The notes below the pieces were generated by a model. That model was given only the letters and a program-made list of their open reading frames with translations. It was not told the origin of the DNA and made no database searches. From contig CM039502.1 in the NCBI GenBank assembly GCA_022432975.1, positions 73,737,497 through 73,801,496 of the forward strand: a DNA stretch of 64,000 nt, given 5' to 3'. This document shows, in pieces, positions 12,406 to 22,476 of the stretch (positions are counted from its first letter, which is position 1; each line of letters opens with the position of its first letter). The position numbers were made by a program, and so were the translations under genes. Source of the stretch: Begonia masoniana (lineage: Eukaryota > Streptophyta > Magnoliopsida > Cucurbitales > Begoniaceae).

Positions 12406-13319
12406 GTGATTGTCTAAGAGAGGAGGTGAATTAGAAATTTCTTAAATCTCTTTTACTAAATGTAATAAAAGTTTCTCAATTGATTGCTTACTGATTCAAA
12501 TAAATAGAGAGAGAAACAACACCGAGAGTTTTTACGTGGTTCGGCCAAAACCTGTCTACGTCCACGCTTCAAGGTTTCCCCCTTAAAGTTTCTTTCCTCT
12601 TCCTTAGAGAAAAACTAGATTGGACTTCACGGGCGCCAATCAACTGCCTTTACACTTTGATTGATCTTCACGGGCGTCAATCACAGCCTTTGCACTTTGA
12701 TTGATCTTCACTGGCGTCAATCACAGCCTTTACACTTTTACAAGAATGGTTAATATTTACAGCAAAGGCTACACTCTCACAAATATCAAATCTCCAGTTA
12801 AATTCTCGAGAGGTGTAGGAAATAGCAGAGTATTACAAAGCTTTTTTGCGTATAAGGGTTCAGAGATAATTTCGACAAAAAGTTGTTCTCCTCAGCTTTG
12901 TTCTTCTATTTATACTCTGTCTATAATCGGCATCTCATCTAGAAAACTCTTCATCTATGTTCGAAAATATAGCCGTTGGAGAAGCATCCATACAACGACA
13001 GCTAGCCGTTGATGTCTGGAGTCGCTATCGTTCACAGCTATTAATGATCTGGAGTTAAGACACTGGACGAGTATCACTGTTGCTTCGCGGTATTTTAAAT
13101 ATCTGGTGCTAAGTCTTTGAATGATAGCGTTTCTCTTTTAGACTGTGGACGACAACATCTTTCCTTTGAGCGTGGACGACTGCATCTTTCCTTTGAGCGT
13201 GGACGACTGCATCTTTCCTTTGAGCGTGGACGACTGCGTTTTTCTTTTGAGCGTGGACGACTGCGTCTTTCATTAGTGTGGACGACTGCGTCTTTCATTG
13301 TCATGGACGACAGCGTCTA

Positions 13320-14375
13320 TCTTTCGCGTGGACAACTTCGACAGTTTCTTAAATGTGGACGACTACGTCAGTCTTTCGCGTGGACAACTTCGACAGTTTC
13401 TTAAATGTGGACGACTACGTCAGTCTTTCGCGTGGACAACTTCGACAGTTTCTTAAATGTGGACGACTACGTCAGTCTTTCGCGTGGACAACTTCGACAG
13501 TTTCTTAAATGTGGACGACTACGTCAGTCTTTCGCGTGGACAACTTCGACAGTTTCTTAAATGTGGACGACTACGTCAGTCTTTCGCGTGGACAACTTCG
13601 ACAGTTTCTTAAATGTGGACGACTACGTCAGTCTTTCGCGTGGACAACTTCGACAGTTTCTTAAATGTGGACGACTACGTCAGTCTTTCGCGTGGACAAC
13701 TTCGACAGTTTCTTAAATGTGGACGACTACGTCAGTCTTTCGCGTGGACAACTTCGACAGTTTCTTAAATGTGGACGACTACGTCAGTCTTTCGCGTGGA
13801 CAACTTCGACAGTTTCTTAAATGTGGACGACTACGTCAGTCTTTCGCGTGGACAACTTCGACAGTTTCTTAAATGTGGACGACTACGTCAGTCTTTCGCG
13901 TGGACAACTTCGACAGTTTCTTAAATGTGGACGACTACGTCAGTCTTTCGCGTGGACAACTTCGACAGTTTCTTAAATGTGGACGACTACGTCAGTCTTT
14001 CGCGTGGACAACTTCGACAGTTTCTTAAATGTGGACGACTACGTCAGTCTTTCGCGTGGACAACTTCGACAGTTTCTTAAATGTGGACGACTACGTCAGT
14101 CTTTCGCGTGGACAACTTCGACAGTTTCTTAAATGTGGACGACTACGTCAGTCTTTCGCGTGGACAACTTCGACAGTTTCTTAAATGTGGACGACTACGT
14201 CAGTCTTTCGCGTGGACAACTTCGACAGTTTCTTAAATGTGGACGACTACGTCAGTCTTTCGCGTGGACAACTTCGACAGTTTCTTAAATGTGGACGACT
14301 ACGTCAGTCTCGCGTGGACAACTTCGACAGTTTCTTAAATGTGGACGACTACGTCAGTCTTTCGCGTGGACAACT
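13320..14375. repeat. 52-bp tandem repeat array in copia 5' LTR
   Basis: The unit is 52 bp and contains 'gtggacgactacgtcagtct' and 'ttcgcgtggacaacttcgac'. About 20 nearly identical copies are present, with one 2-bp deletion variant near 14,307. The other LTR of the same element carries only a single related block near 5,270-5,335. Confidence 0.95.
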
Positions 14376-14824
14376 AAGACCTTGGACGTTTATGTCTTTC
14401 TCTGTTTTCTTTTTATGTGGACGATTGATTCTGCCTTCAACTCTGGACGACTGCATCTTTCATTTAAAGCTTTGGACAACTGCATCTGACTTTCGACTTT
14501 GGACTATTGATTTTGCCTTGACTGTGGACGATTGATTTTGTCTTTGACTTTAGACGACTTATTCCGTCTTTAGACTTTGGACGATTGATTTCCACAGACT
14601 ATTAACACTTAGCCAAAATTGTTAGAAAACATAATACCCCTTTTTCAAAGGGCATTTCTAGATAAATGCAAATTACACTGTAATCTAATTATTCAGTTTA
14701 TGTATTTCAAATTAATCATCAGTTCACCAATTTCATATTAATCATAATCATTTTCTCATCTTATATTTCACATTAGACGTTATCATCAAAAATATCGTTT
14801 CTTAAAACATATTTTAAGCTAACA

Positions 14825-14961
14825 CTTTCCTCCCTTTCAATTCTTTGTTGGATAACATTCTTATTCAAAATATCCGCTAAAGCTATTATAGCTCTCCGCA
14901 TCTCTGTAATTTTATCATCAATGTTTTCACCTCTACTAGTAGATCCTCTTTCTTCATCCAT
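14825..14961 (-). pseudogene. Gag N-terminus of gypsy element A
   Basis: The ATG at 14,959-14,961 begins a frame starting MDEERGSTSRGEN that matches the gag starts of A' (18,708) and C (54,165). It is cut from the rest of gag by the copia insertion and would continue near 3,831. The methionine is chosen because the same start and residues recur in all three copies. Confidence 0.8.
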
Positions 14962-15072
14962 CTATAATAAACAATTTCATTTTTTATCAGATAACGTTCA
15001 CCATCAAGACAACCAAGAGGCATTCTAATATAGTTACTAACTTTCCATTAAAAGTTAGAACTATTATGTATA

Positions 15073-15084
15073 GCTCTGATACCA
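15073..15084 (-). other. Primer-binding site of gypsy A
   Basis: TGGTATCAGAGC on the minus strand, four bases inside the LTR that starts at 15,089. Confidence 0.8.
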
Positions 15085-15088
15085 TTTC

Positions 15089-15980
15089 TGTCAGAACTTG
15101 TCCCGACCCCGACAGGTTATGAACTCCCAAAGTGGGAAAAATAATAAAAATTTTCGAGTTTCTAAACTACATGGGTACGTTTATATTTTGACTAACCCGT
15201 CCTTCAAGTACCTGTTATATTCAAAATAGTTTATAATTTCCCAAGCAGTTCACTTATCCAAAATGCATTAAAAAATTTATCCAAGTTTATTTACCTAAAT
15301 CAGTTTATACATAATTACCAAAATACATCGGAAGCATACTAAAATATATAAGTCACTACGTGTGACTTTACAAAATGTTGAACCAAAATAGCCTAACGCC
15401 CAATCTAAATCCACATCGACATCTACCTTAATGATCAACTATGTCTTTGAACCAACTTAGGTTGCCTTTGATTTATTGTCCCTGTGAATTTTATCGTTAT
15501 CAAATTAGACTTCTTTTTCTCCACGAAGATCCAACCTAAAGGTTGACGTTGGAACCGTGTAATGCCCTTCTCCAAAATTTACAGCTCTCTTTTGAAGAAA
15601 ATGGACCCCAAGTTTTCTCTTCTTTTCTTGTCGCCTCTGTTCCTGATTTCTCCAACACGAAATGGCTGTTCTTCAGCCATTTCCACAAAGTTCTAGAGAA
15701 ATCCATGGGTAATTTACCATTTTGGCCCTTATTTTAATAATACAATTACCATTTGACCATTTGTTTCTGTTGCTAACTATTTTTGATTGGATTCAACTTC
15801 CACTAATCCCTTGGATTAGTATTAATTTAAACCTATTTAAAACTCCTTTAAATTTTCTCCAAAACTTAGATTTCTTTAAAAATGTGGGCGAATAGAATTT
15901 TTTTTTATTTGACTTAATATTGGTAAAAAATATACTCATTACAACCTCAAAATTTGTTATTACATTAATGTTAAAAATTT
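15089..15980 (-). repeat. LTR shared by gypsy copies A and A'
   Basis: It matches the 53,106-54,037 and 58,675-59,604 LTRs in inverted orientation. It begins (plus strand) 'tgtcagaacttgtcccgacc' and runs to a truncated end at about 15,980, where the last bases of the LTR (TGTCATGG on the minus strand) are missing. On one side lie the PBS and gag of A, on the other the RNase H region of A', so the LTR serves as 5' LTR of A and 3' LTR of A'. Confidence 0.8.
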
Positions 15981-18708
15981 CTAAAAATATTTCAAATGCT
16001 TCACCATATAAATAATATCTCCAATGCTTTAGAGCGAATACCACTGCAACAAGCTTCAAATCGTGAACTGGATAAGTCTGTTCATGTGGTTTCAATTGCC
16101 TTGAAGCATAGGGAACTATTTTTTCATCCTGCATCAAAACACATCCCAGGCTATTTAAGGATGCATCACAATAAACCACATACCCCTTATCTCTTTCCAG
16201 AATTATTAAAATCGGTGGGGACACTAACTTCTTCTTTAGCAACTAAAAAGCCACTTCACATTTGTCGTCTCATTCATACTTTACTCCTTTTTGGGTTAAC
16301 CGATTCAATGGCTTTGCAATTCTAGAGAAATCCTCCACAAATCTTATGAAATATCCCGCCAATCTCAGAAAACTTCTTATCTCTGAAACTTATTTAGGTT
16401 GTTTCCAGTTCTGTACTGCTTTAGTCTTTGAAGAATCAACTGCAATATCCTTCTTGGAAATTACATGTCCCAGAAATTTTACTTCTTTAAGTCAGCCAGA
16501 ATTCACATTTGCGCAGCATGGCATACAGCTGATGCTGCCTCAACAGACTCAAAACACAGTGCAGGTGTTGTTCATGATCTACTTTTGAAGAGGAATATAC
16601 CAGGATATCGTCGATGAATACTATCACAAAACTGTTTAGATATGGTCTGAACACTCTGTTCATTAGATCCATAAATTATGTTGGTGCATTGGTTAAAGCA
16701 AACGGCATCACTAGAAACTCATAATGACCATAACGAGTTCTGAAAGCAGTTTTTTTAACATCCTCTTCTCGAATTCACAATTGGTGGTATCCGGATCTCA
16801 AATCAATTTTTGAGAACCAGCATGATCCTCTCAATTGATCGAACAATCATTAATCTGGGGAAGTGGATAATTATTCTTTACTGTTACACAGTTCATTTGC
16901 TTATAATCAATGCACATTCTCAATGTTTCATCTTTCTTCTTGACAAATAATACTAGAGCACCCCAAGGTGACATGCTGGGTTTTATAAATCCTCTTTCCA
17001 ACAGTTCATCTAGTTGCACCTTCAGCTTTTTTAATTCTGCCGATGCCATTCAATAAGGAGGAATTGAAATTGGATTTTTCCTTGGATATACTTCGATCAT
17101 AAATTCTACTTCTCTTGTTGGAGGCAATCCAGGTAACTCTTCTGGGAAGACATCCATATATTCTTGCACTACTTCAATGGCTTCCACCATTGTCTCGATG
17201 TCTTCCTCAATTAAAAGGCTAGCTATTCATCCTGCAAATTCAAAGGAATTCCGAGGAAAATGACATTTGATTGCGTTTTTCTCTCCATAGAATGAAAATG
17301 TATCTCCATATAGAAGACATACAGTTATTTTCTTCTAGTCACAATCCATAATCACTTTATATATAGATAACCAATCCATTCCAAGGATAATATCAAACCA
17401 GTCTAACTCCATAACTATCGGGTCTACCATAAATTCGTGATCTCTAATCCTGACTATACAAGATTTGCAAATCTGATCTATAGCCACATTTGTACCCAAA
17501 GATGATTCTACCCTCAAAGCATAAGGTAAAGATGTTACTTCCAATTCCAAAGCATGCATAATAGTAGACGACACAAATGAATGCGTTGCTCCGGAATCAA
17601 ATAAATCTGTACTTTAGAATTATGAAGCTGGAAAATACCTTCAATCACCGTGTTGTCTGCTTTTTCCTCGAAGGTACCAAAAGCATGTACTCTCGACTGT
17701 GAATTGGCAGCCTATGAAGTATTTCTTCCTTATTGTCTCGATAATTATTGACTTGGTCTGGTATTTGTAGGAGGACTTGCTACTGAAAACTGGGTTTGCT
17801 GGCTCTCTCTCTGAACTTGAGAATGATCAGTCATCTATTTTCTAAAATTTTTCTTCATATGCCCTTATTTACCACAATAAAAGCAGGTTATATTCCACTG
17901 ATTAGTTGGTCGAGACCTGTCACCTTCACTTTTGGCCGATCCACTCTGGTGCGAAGTTTGGCTCTGAGGTTGAGAAGGAATGAATCTCTGTTTCTTTAAT
18001 CGTGTATCCCCTTCACTGACTATTTCTGGATTTTTCCCTTTGGTTCTTCTCCTAGATTCTCATTCATCTTTTTCGACCGCCAATATCTGTTCAACTAACA
18101 TGGTCCTCTCCACCTTATCTGAATACAACTCAATCTTCAAAGCAACGAGCCTATTAGAAATTCCCAATCTGAGGTCCTGTTCAAACCTCTGGGCTTTAGC
18201 AGTATCGTCAGGAATAAACTGCCCGGCTTACTTTGCTAATTCCTCAAATTTAGCCTGATAATCCGAGACACTCATGTCTCGTTGAACCAGCTCCAAGAAC
18301 TCCTTGGCTTTTGCTTAACCATTGCAAGAAAACATACTCAAACTGTTTCCAGTCAATTTGGCTACCCAGGGTTATCTTGGTCTGATCTCACCATTTGTCG
18401 GCCTTGTCATCTAGCTGATTCACGGCAAAATTAACTTTGAACTGCTCTGCAAACTTCTTCTTTATCTACTTCAGCCATTCTTCTGCTATGGCTGGATCAC
18501 TTTCCCCCTTAAATAGTGGAGGTTTTGACTTCTAAAACCTTTCTAGCAATTTCACTTCCAGGGTATCAGGACTTTCCTCCCTTACAGTTCTTTGTTGGAT
18601 AATATTCTTATTCAAAATATCCGTTAAGGCTATTATAGCTCTCCGCATCTCTGCAATTTCAACATCACGGTTTTCACCTCTACAATTAGATCCTCTTTCT
18701 TCATCCAT
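15981..18708 (-). pseudogene. Gypsy copy A' gag-pol, truncated after RNase H
   Basis: This is a second copy of the A family on the minus strand. Gag starts with ATG at 18,706-18,708; the capsid region lies near 18,240-18,540, the zinc knuckle near 17,850-17,890, the protease at 17,335-17,600, RT at 16,487-17,049 and RNase H at 15,990-16,242. It stops abruptly inside the RNase H phrase EAFEIFL at the LTR, so the rest of RNase H and all of integrase are deleted. It carries the same three lesions as A: TAA at 18,228-18,230, TAA at 17,865-17,867 in the zinc knuckle, and the 4-nt excess near 16,485-16,500. Confidence 0.85.
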
Positions 18709-18819
18709 CTATAATAAACAATTTCATTTTTTATCAGATAACGTTCACCATCAAAACAACCAAGAGGCATTCTAATATAATTACAAACTTTCCATTAACA
18801 GTTAGAACTATTATGTATA

Positions 18820-18831
18820 GCTCTGATACCA
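18820..18831 (-). other. Primer-binding site of gypsy A'
   Basis: TGGTATCAGAGC on the minus strand, adjacent to the LTR that starts at 18,836. Confidence 0.8.
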
Positions 18832-18835
18832 TTTC

Positions 18836-19415
18836 TGTCAGGACCCGTCCCGACCCCGACAGGTTATGGACTCTCAAAGTGGGAAAAATAATAAAAAATT
18901 TTGAGTTTCTAAACTGCATGGGTACGTTTATATTTTGACTAACCCGTCCTTCAAGTACCTGTTATTTTCAAAATAGTTTATAATTTTCCAAGCAGTTCAC
19001 ATTATCCAAAATGCATTAAAAAAATTTTATCCAAGTTTATTTACCTAAATTAGTTTATACATACTTACCAAAATACATCGAAAGCGTACTAAAATATATA
19101 AGTCACTATGTGTGACTTTACAAAATGTTGTACCAAAATAGCCTAACATCCAATCTAAATCCACATCGACATCTACCTCGATGATCAACTATGTCTTTGA
19201 AGCCTTTGATTTACTGTCCCTGTGAACTTTATCGTTATCAAATTAGACTCATTTTTCTCCACGAAGATCCAACCTAAAGGTTGACGTTAGAATTGTATAA
19301 TGCCCTTCTTCAAAATTTACAGCTCTCTTTTGAAGAAAATGGACCCCAAGTTTTCTCTTCTTTTCTTCTCGCCTCTGTTCCTGATTTCTCCAGCACGAAA
19401 TGGCTGTTCTTCAGC
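18836..19415 (-). repeat. Truncated 5' LTR of gypsy A'
   Basis: This matches the first two thirds of the family LTR. It ends near 19,400-19,440 in a scrambled junction where a short segment 'tcttttgaagaaaatggacc' is repeated, after which element D begins. The missing LTR end and the sequence that separates D from gypsy C at 52,941-53,105 in the other arm are both absent here, consistent with one deletion. Confidence 0.7.
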
Positions 19416-19439
19416 CACTCTTTTGAAGAAAATGGACCC

Positions 19440-20255
19440 CAAGGCTAGAGAAATATGGTGTATGGCTAAAGAAATATGGTGTATGGCTTGAAGGAAAGAC
19501 ACACAAGGCTAAAGGAAGTCTCTTGCACGTGAAAACATTGTGCTTGGCTCGTAGGAGAAGAAACCCATAAAAGGAACGACATGTAGGATCTGGCGCATGC
19601 TACATCTTCCTTCCAAAGCGCACGCAAAGGAAATCCAGAAGCGCAATCTGCGCGCATGACGTGGCCGAGGAGCGTCGCCAACGGCTATCTCTCCCAACGG
19701 CTCTCTCTTATTTTATATTTTTTTGTTTTCTTTACCGATGGATTCTGAGTCTTTATAAACTCATTCAGAACGTTTTGTAGGCGGTTTTGATCATTTGAAA
19801 TTAAACAGAAGGTTTTCTTCAGACGGTGAGTTTTCTCTCGTTGCTCGGTTCGTCCGCGAGCCTCGGTGCAAAGGCACCGAGTTGATTCGTCAGATTACTT
19901 CAAATTATTGGTTGCTTGATGTTCTCATCGACACCTTTCCTCTCCAAAACTCATGGAAGGTTGGAAAATAGTAGGATCGGTGATAACCAAATGCCCAAGC
20001 GGTGTTGATGCTCTCAATCGGAAGGCATCATCACCCGAAAATGCTCAAGGTTGCGTTCAGGCCAGCCCTCTGAGTAAGTACCAACAGGTTTACTCGCACC
20101 CATCTCCATTTCATCATTCATCCATTTTCGTTCTCTATTATCTGGTTTTGAGGTGTTTTCGGTTGAACCCGAGAACACCATGTTTGTCTGATCGTTTTAA
20201 TCGCTTCCGCATGTACCTTGTCCTGTTGAGCGAGAGATCACACGGGTCCAAGGCA
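19440..20255 (+). repeat. LTR of element D, left arm (5' end truncated)
   Basis: It is the inverted counterpart of 52,006-52,940. A TATA-like TATAAA lies at 19,754-19,759, consistent with an LTR promoter. It is followed by a PBS at 20,263-20,274. The start is truncated relative to the right-arm copy. Confidence 0.7.
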
Positions 20256-20262
20256 CTTTATC

Positions 20263-20274
20263 TGGTATCAGAGC
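20263..20274 (+). other. Primer-binding site of element D
   Basis: TGGTATCAGAGC immediately downstream of the LTR; the inverted partner is at 51,987-51,998. Confidence 0.8.
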
Positions 20275-22471
20275 GTGCGTTGATCACTGGTTCGTTGTTT
20301 TGAGTGTTTGAATTTTGTCTGTTGTTTTTCTTTCTCATTTGTCCTCTGTTTTCTTTTGTTTCAGTCTAGTATATTTTGTCGTTCATTTCTGTTTACTTAC
20401 CGGCATAACCCAATTACTTGAGCTTCGTTTCTGATTAGTTGACAGCAGGTCACTAAAAATTCGGTTGAAGGTTAGTTTTCGTGTCGTCTGTTTTGTGTCA
20501 TTTGTTTTCTGTTTTGTCGTTCGTTTCTGTTTACTATTCAGAATAACCCATTTGCATGAGTTTCAATTCTGTTTAGTTGAACAGCACGTCTCATTTGTGT
20601 CATTTTTCTGTAATTTTCTGTTCGAGTTTTTCTCTCCGTTGTTTCTGTTTCGTTGTTTTTCTTTCTTCGTGATTTTCTGTTAGTGTCATTTTCGTTCTTT
20701 TGTTGTTTGTGTTTTGTTTTCGTTAACCAGAATATCCACGTTGCATAAGCTTTCATTCTTTCTATATAACCAGCATGCATGGATGATTTCGATTAACAAA
20801 ATAATGATCTGTTTTTTTGTTATTGTTCTCTGTGTTTTCTTTTTGAGTCTGTTTTGTCTTTTTTTTTTTTTTTTTTTTGCTAACTTAAATAACCTATGCT
20901 GCTTGAACTCAAACTTGCATGCAGGGTATTTCATTAGCAAAATACTAATCTGTTGTGAAATTTATTTGTGTTGTGTTGTTTCTGTCGAATTTTGTGTCTA
21001 CTTTGATAACCAAGATAAACTCGTTGCATGAAAATCATTTCATTTAAGTTATCCAGCTTGCATCAAAATGTTTCCTGTCAGTTTCTGTTAAGCAGCATGT
21101 CTACATTTGCATAAAAGCTTCCATCCTGGATCATTTTGTATCACGTTGGTTAACTATTGTTTTGCTGATTGTCTGTTTTATTCTCTGGTGACTATTGTTT
21201 CTATCATATTTCATCTGTATACTTTTACAGAATGATTGTTGTGTCTGCTAAACTGAATAAACCACGTAGCATTAACATTTGTTTTCTGTTTAGTAACCAG
21301 TATATTTCGTTGAAAAGATTAGTTTTTGTGTTCTGATTTTCTCAACTGTTATTGTGATGATTCTGTGTTGATGAAGTTTGTAGAAACATAAGAGCATCAT
21401 ATGATATATTTGCATAAAAATTTGTTTTCTGTTTTAACTATTCTGTAAAAGTTCCACGATTGCATGGTTTTTACTCAATCAAACCGAAGTAATATATTTG
21501 CATAAAAATTTGTTTTCTGTTTTAACTATTCTGTAAAAGTTCCACGATTGCATGGTTTTTACTCAATCAAACCGAAGTATTTACACGTTTGCATTAACTT
21601 CATTTCTACTTCTTTAAGCGTACTTCATTTGTGAAACTTAACTACAATATTCTGTTTAATGATCTTCAGGGACTTTGCTCTGTTCTGAAACTTAGTTTAG
21701 GTACATCAAACGATAAATTTGCATGAATATTATTTCTGTTTTAATTAAACAACTTGTCTACGTTTGCACGATCTTATACTGTTTCATTTGAGCATATACG
21801 TTTGAGAAGCTTTGTGCAGTAAACTGTTGTTTAATTTCCAGAATTCTTCTAGCAATTGTTTACTTGTGTTGCTTGAACTTGAACTTGAATCGTAAAGATA
21901 TCTACTGGAATTGGAGTTTTCTTTGTTTGAAATTATTGATTCACGGATCTAAGATAATTTCCATACATAATCATCTCATAATCTGTTAGGATACTAAGGG
22001 TGTTCTAATTTGTAAATTTTTCTCTGTTATATTTCTACTGGAATTGGAGTTTTCTTTATTTGAAATTATTGATTCACGGATATAAGATAATTTCCATACA
22101 TAATCATCTCATAATCTGTTAGGATACTAAGGGTGTTCTAATTTGTAAATTTTTCTCTGTTATATTTCTACTGGAATTGGAGTTTTCTTTGTTTGAAATT
22201 ATTGATTCACGGATCTAAGATAATTTCCATACATAATCATCTCATAATCTGTTAGGATACTAAGGGTGCTCTAATTTGTAAATTTTTCTCTGTTATATTT
22301 CTACTGGAATTGGAGTTTTCTTTGTTTGAAATTATTGATTCACGGATCTAAGATAATTTCCATACATAATCATCTCATAATCTGTTAGGATACTAAGGGT
22401 GTTCTAATTTGTAAATTTTTCTCTGTTATATTTCGCTGGTTGTCTTCGTTTAAGTTAATTGTTTTGATTTG
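20275..22471 (+). mobile_element. Non-coding leader of element D (left arm)
   Basis: This T-rich sequence of about 2.2 kb carries many 'tttctgtt'-type words and no supported ORF. It includes a perfect-looking direct duplication of about 88 bp near 21,400-21,580 and four copies of the 133-bp repeat (21,899-22,433). The inverted counterpart is at 46,484-51,986. It is interrupted at 22,472 by gypsy B and resumes at 32,812. A long untranslated leader before gag is known in several large gypsy lineages, but D cannot be assigned from what remains. Confidence 0.65.
21899..22433. repeat. 133-bp tandem repeat, four copies (left arm)
   Basis: Units begin near 'ctactggaattggagttttc' at about 21,903, 22,036, 22,168 and 22,301. 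The same unit, inverted, is amplified to about 27 copies at 46,484-50,048. Confidence 0.95.
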
Positions 22472-22476
22472 GGTTG

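Larger units (their letters stand above)
3832..14824 (-). mobile_element. Sirevirus-like copia element, full structure, nested in gypsy A
   Basis: This LTR retrotransposon has 3' LTR 3,832-5,785, PPT 5,786-5,800, envelope-like ORF 6,137-7,259, pol remnants 7,690-8,350, gag about 8,380-9,906, PBS 9,960-9,971 and 5' LTR 9,974-14,824 (interrupted by 9,988-12,405). Its LTR begins TGTTAGCTTAAAAT and ends CCTACA. It sits inside the gag of gypsy A. The right flank is CTTTC (14,825-14,829) and the left flank CTTC, a degraded 5-bp duplication. The clade call rests on the acidic gag tail after the zinc knuckle ('KATWDDSE...SSEDEEVANLC') and the extra ORF downstream of pol, both known Sirevirus (Maximus/SIRE) traits. 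All ORFs are broken. Confidence 0.85.
9974..14824 (-). repeat. 5' LTR of the copia element, split by a solo LTR
   Basis: The LTR is 9,974-9,987 plus 12,411-14,824 after removal of the insertion. It carries the 52-bp array (13,320-14,375), which makes it longer than the 3' LTR. Outside the arrays the two LTRs are closely similar. Confidence 0.85.

Noticed and set aside
20465..20940. Phe/Ser- or Lys/Asn-rich ORFs on both strands (also 51,471-51,780)
   Set aside because: Low-complexity T-rich leader of element D; both arms show the same frames without any domain.
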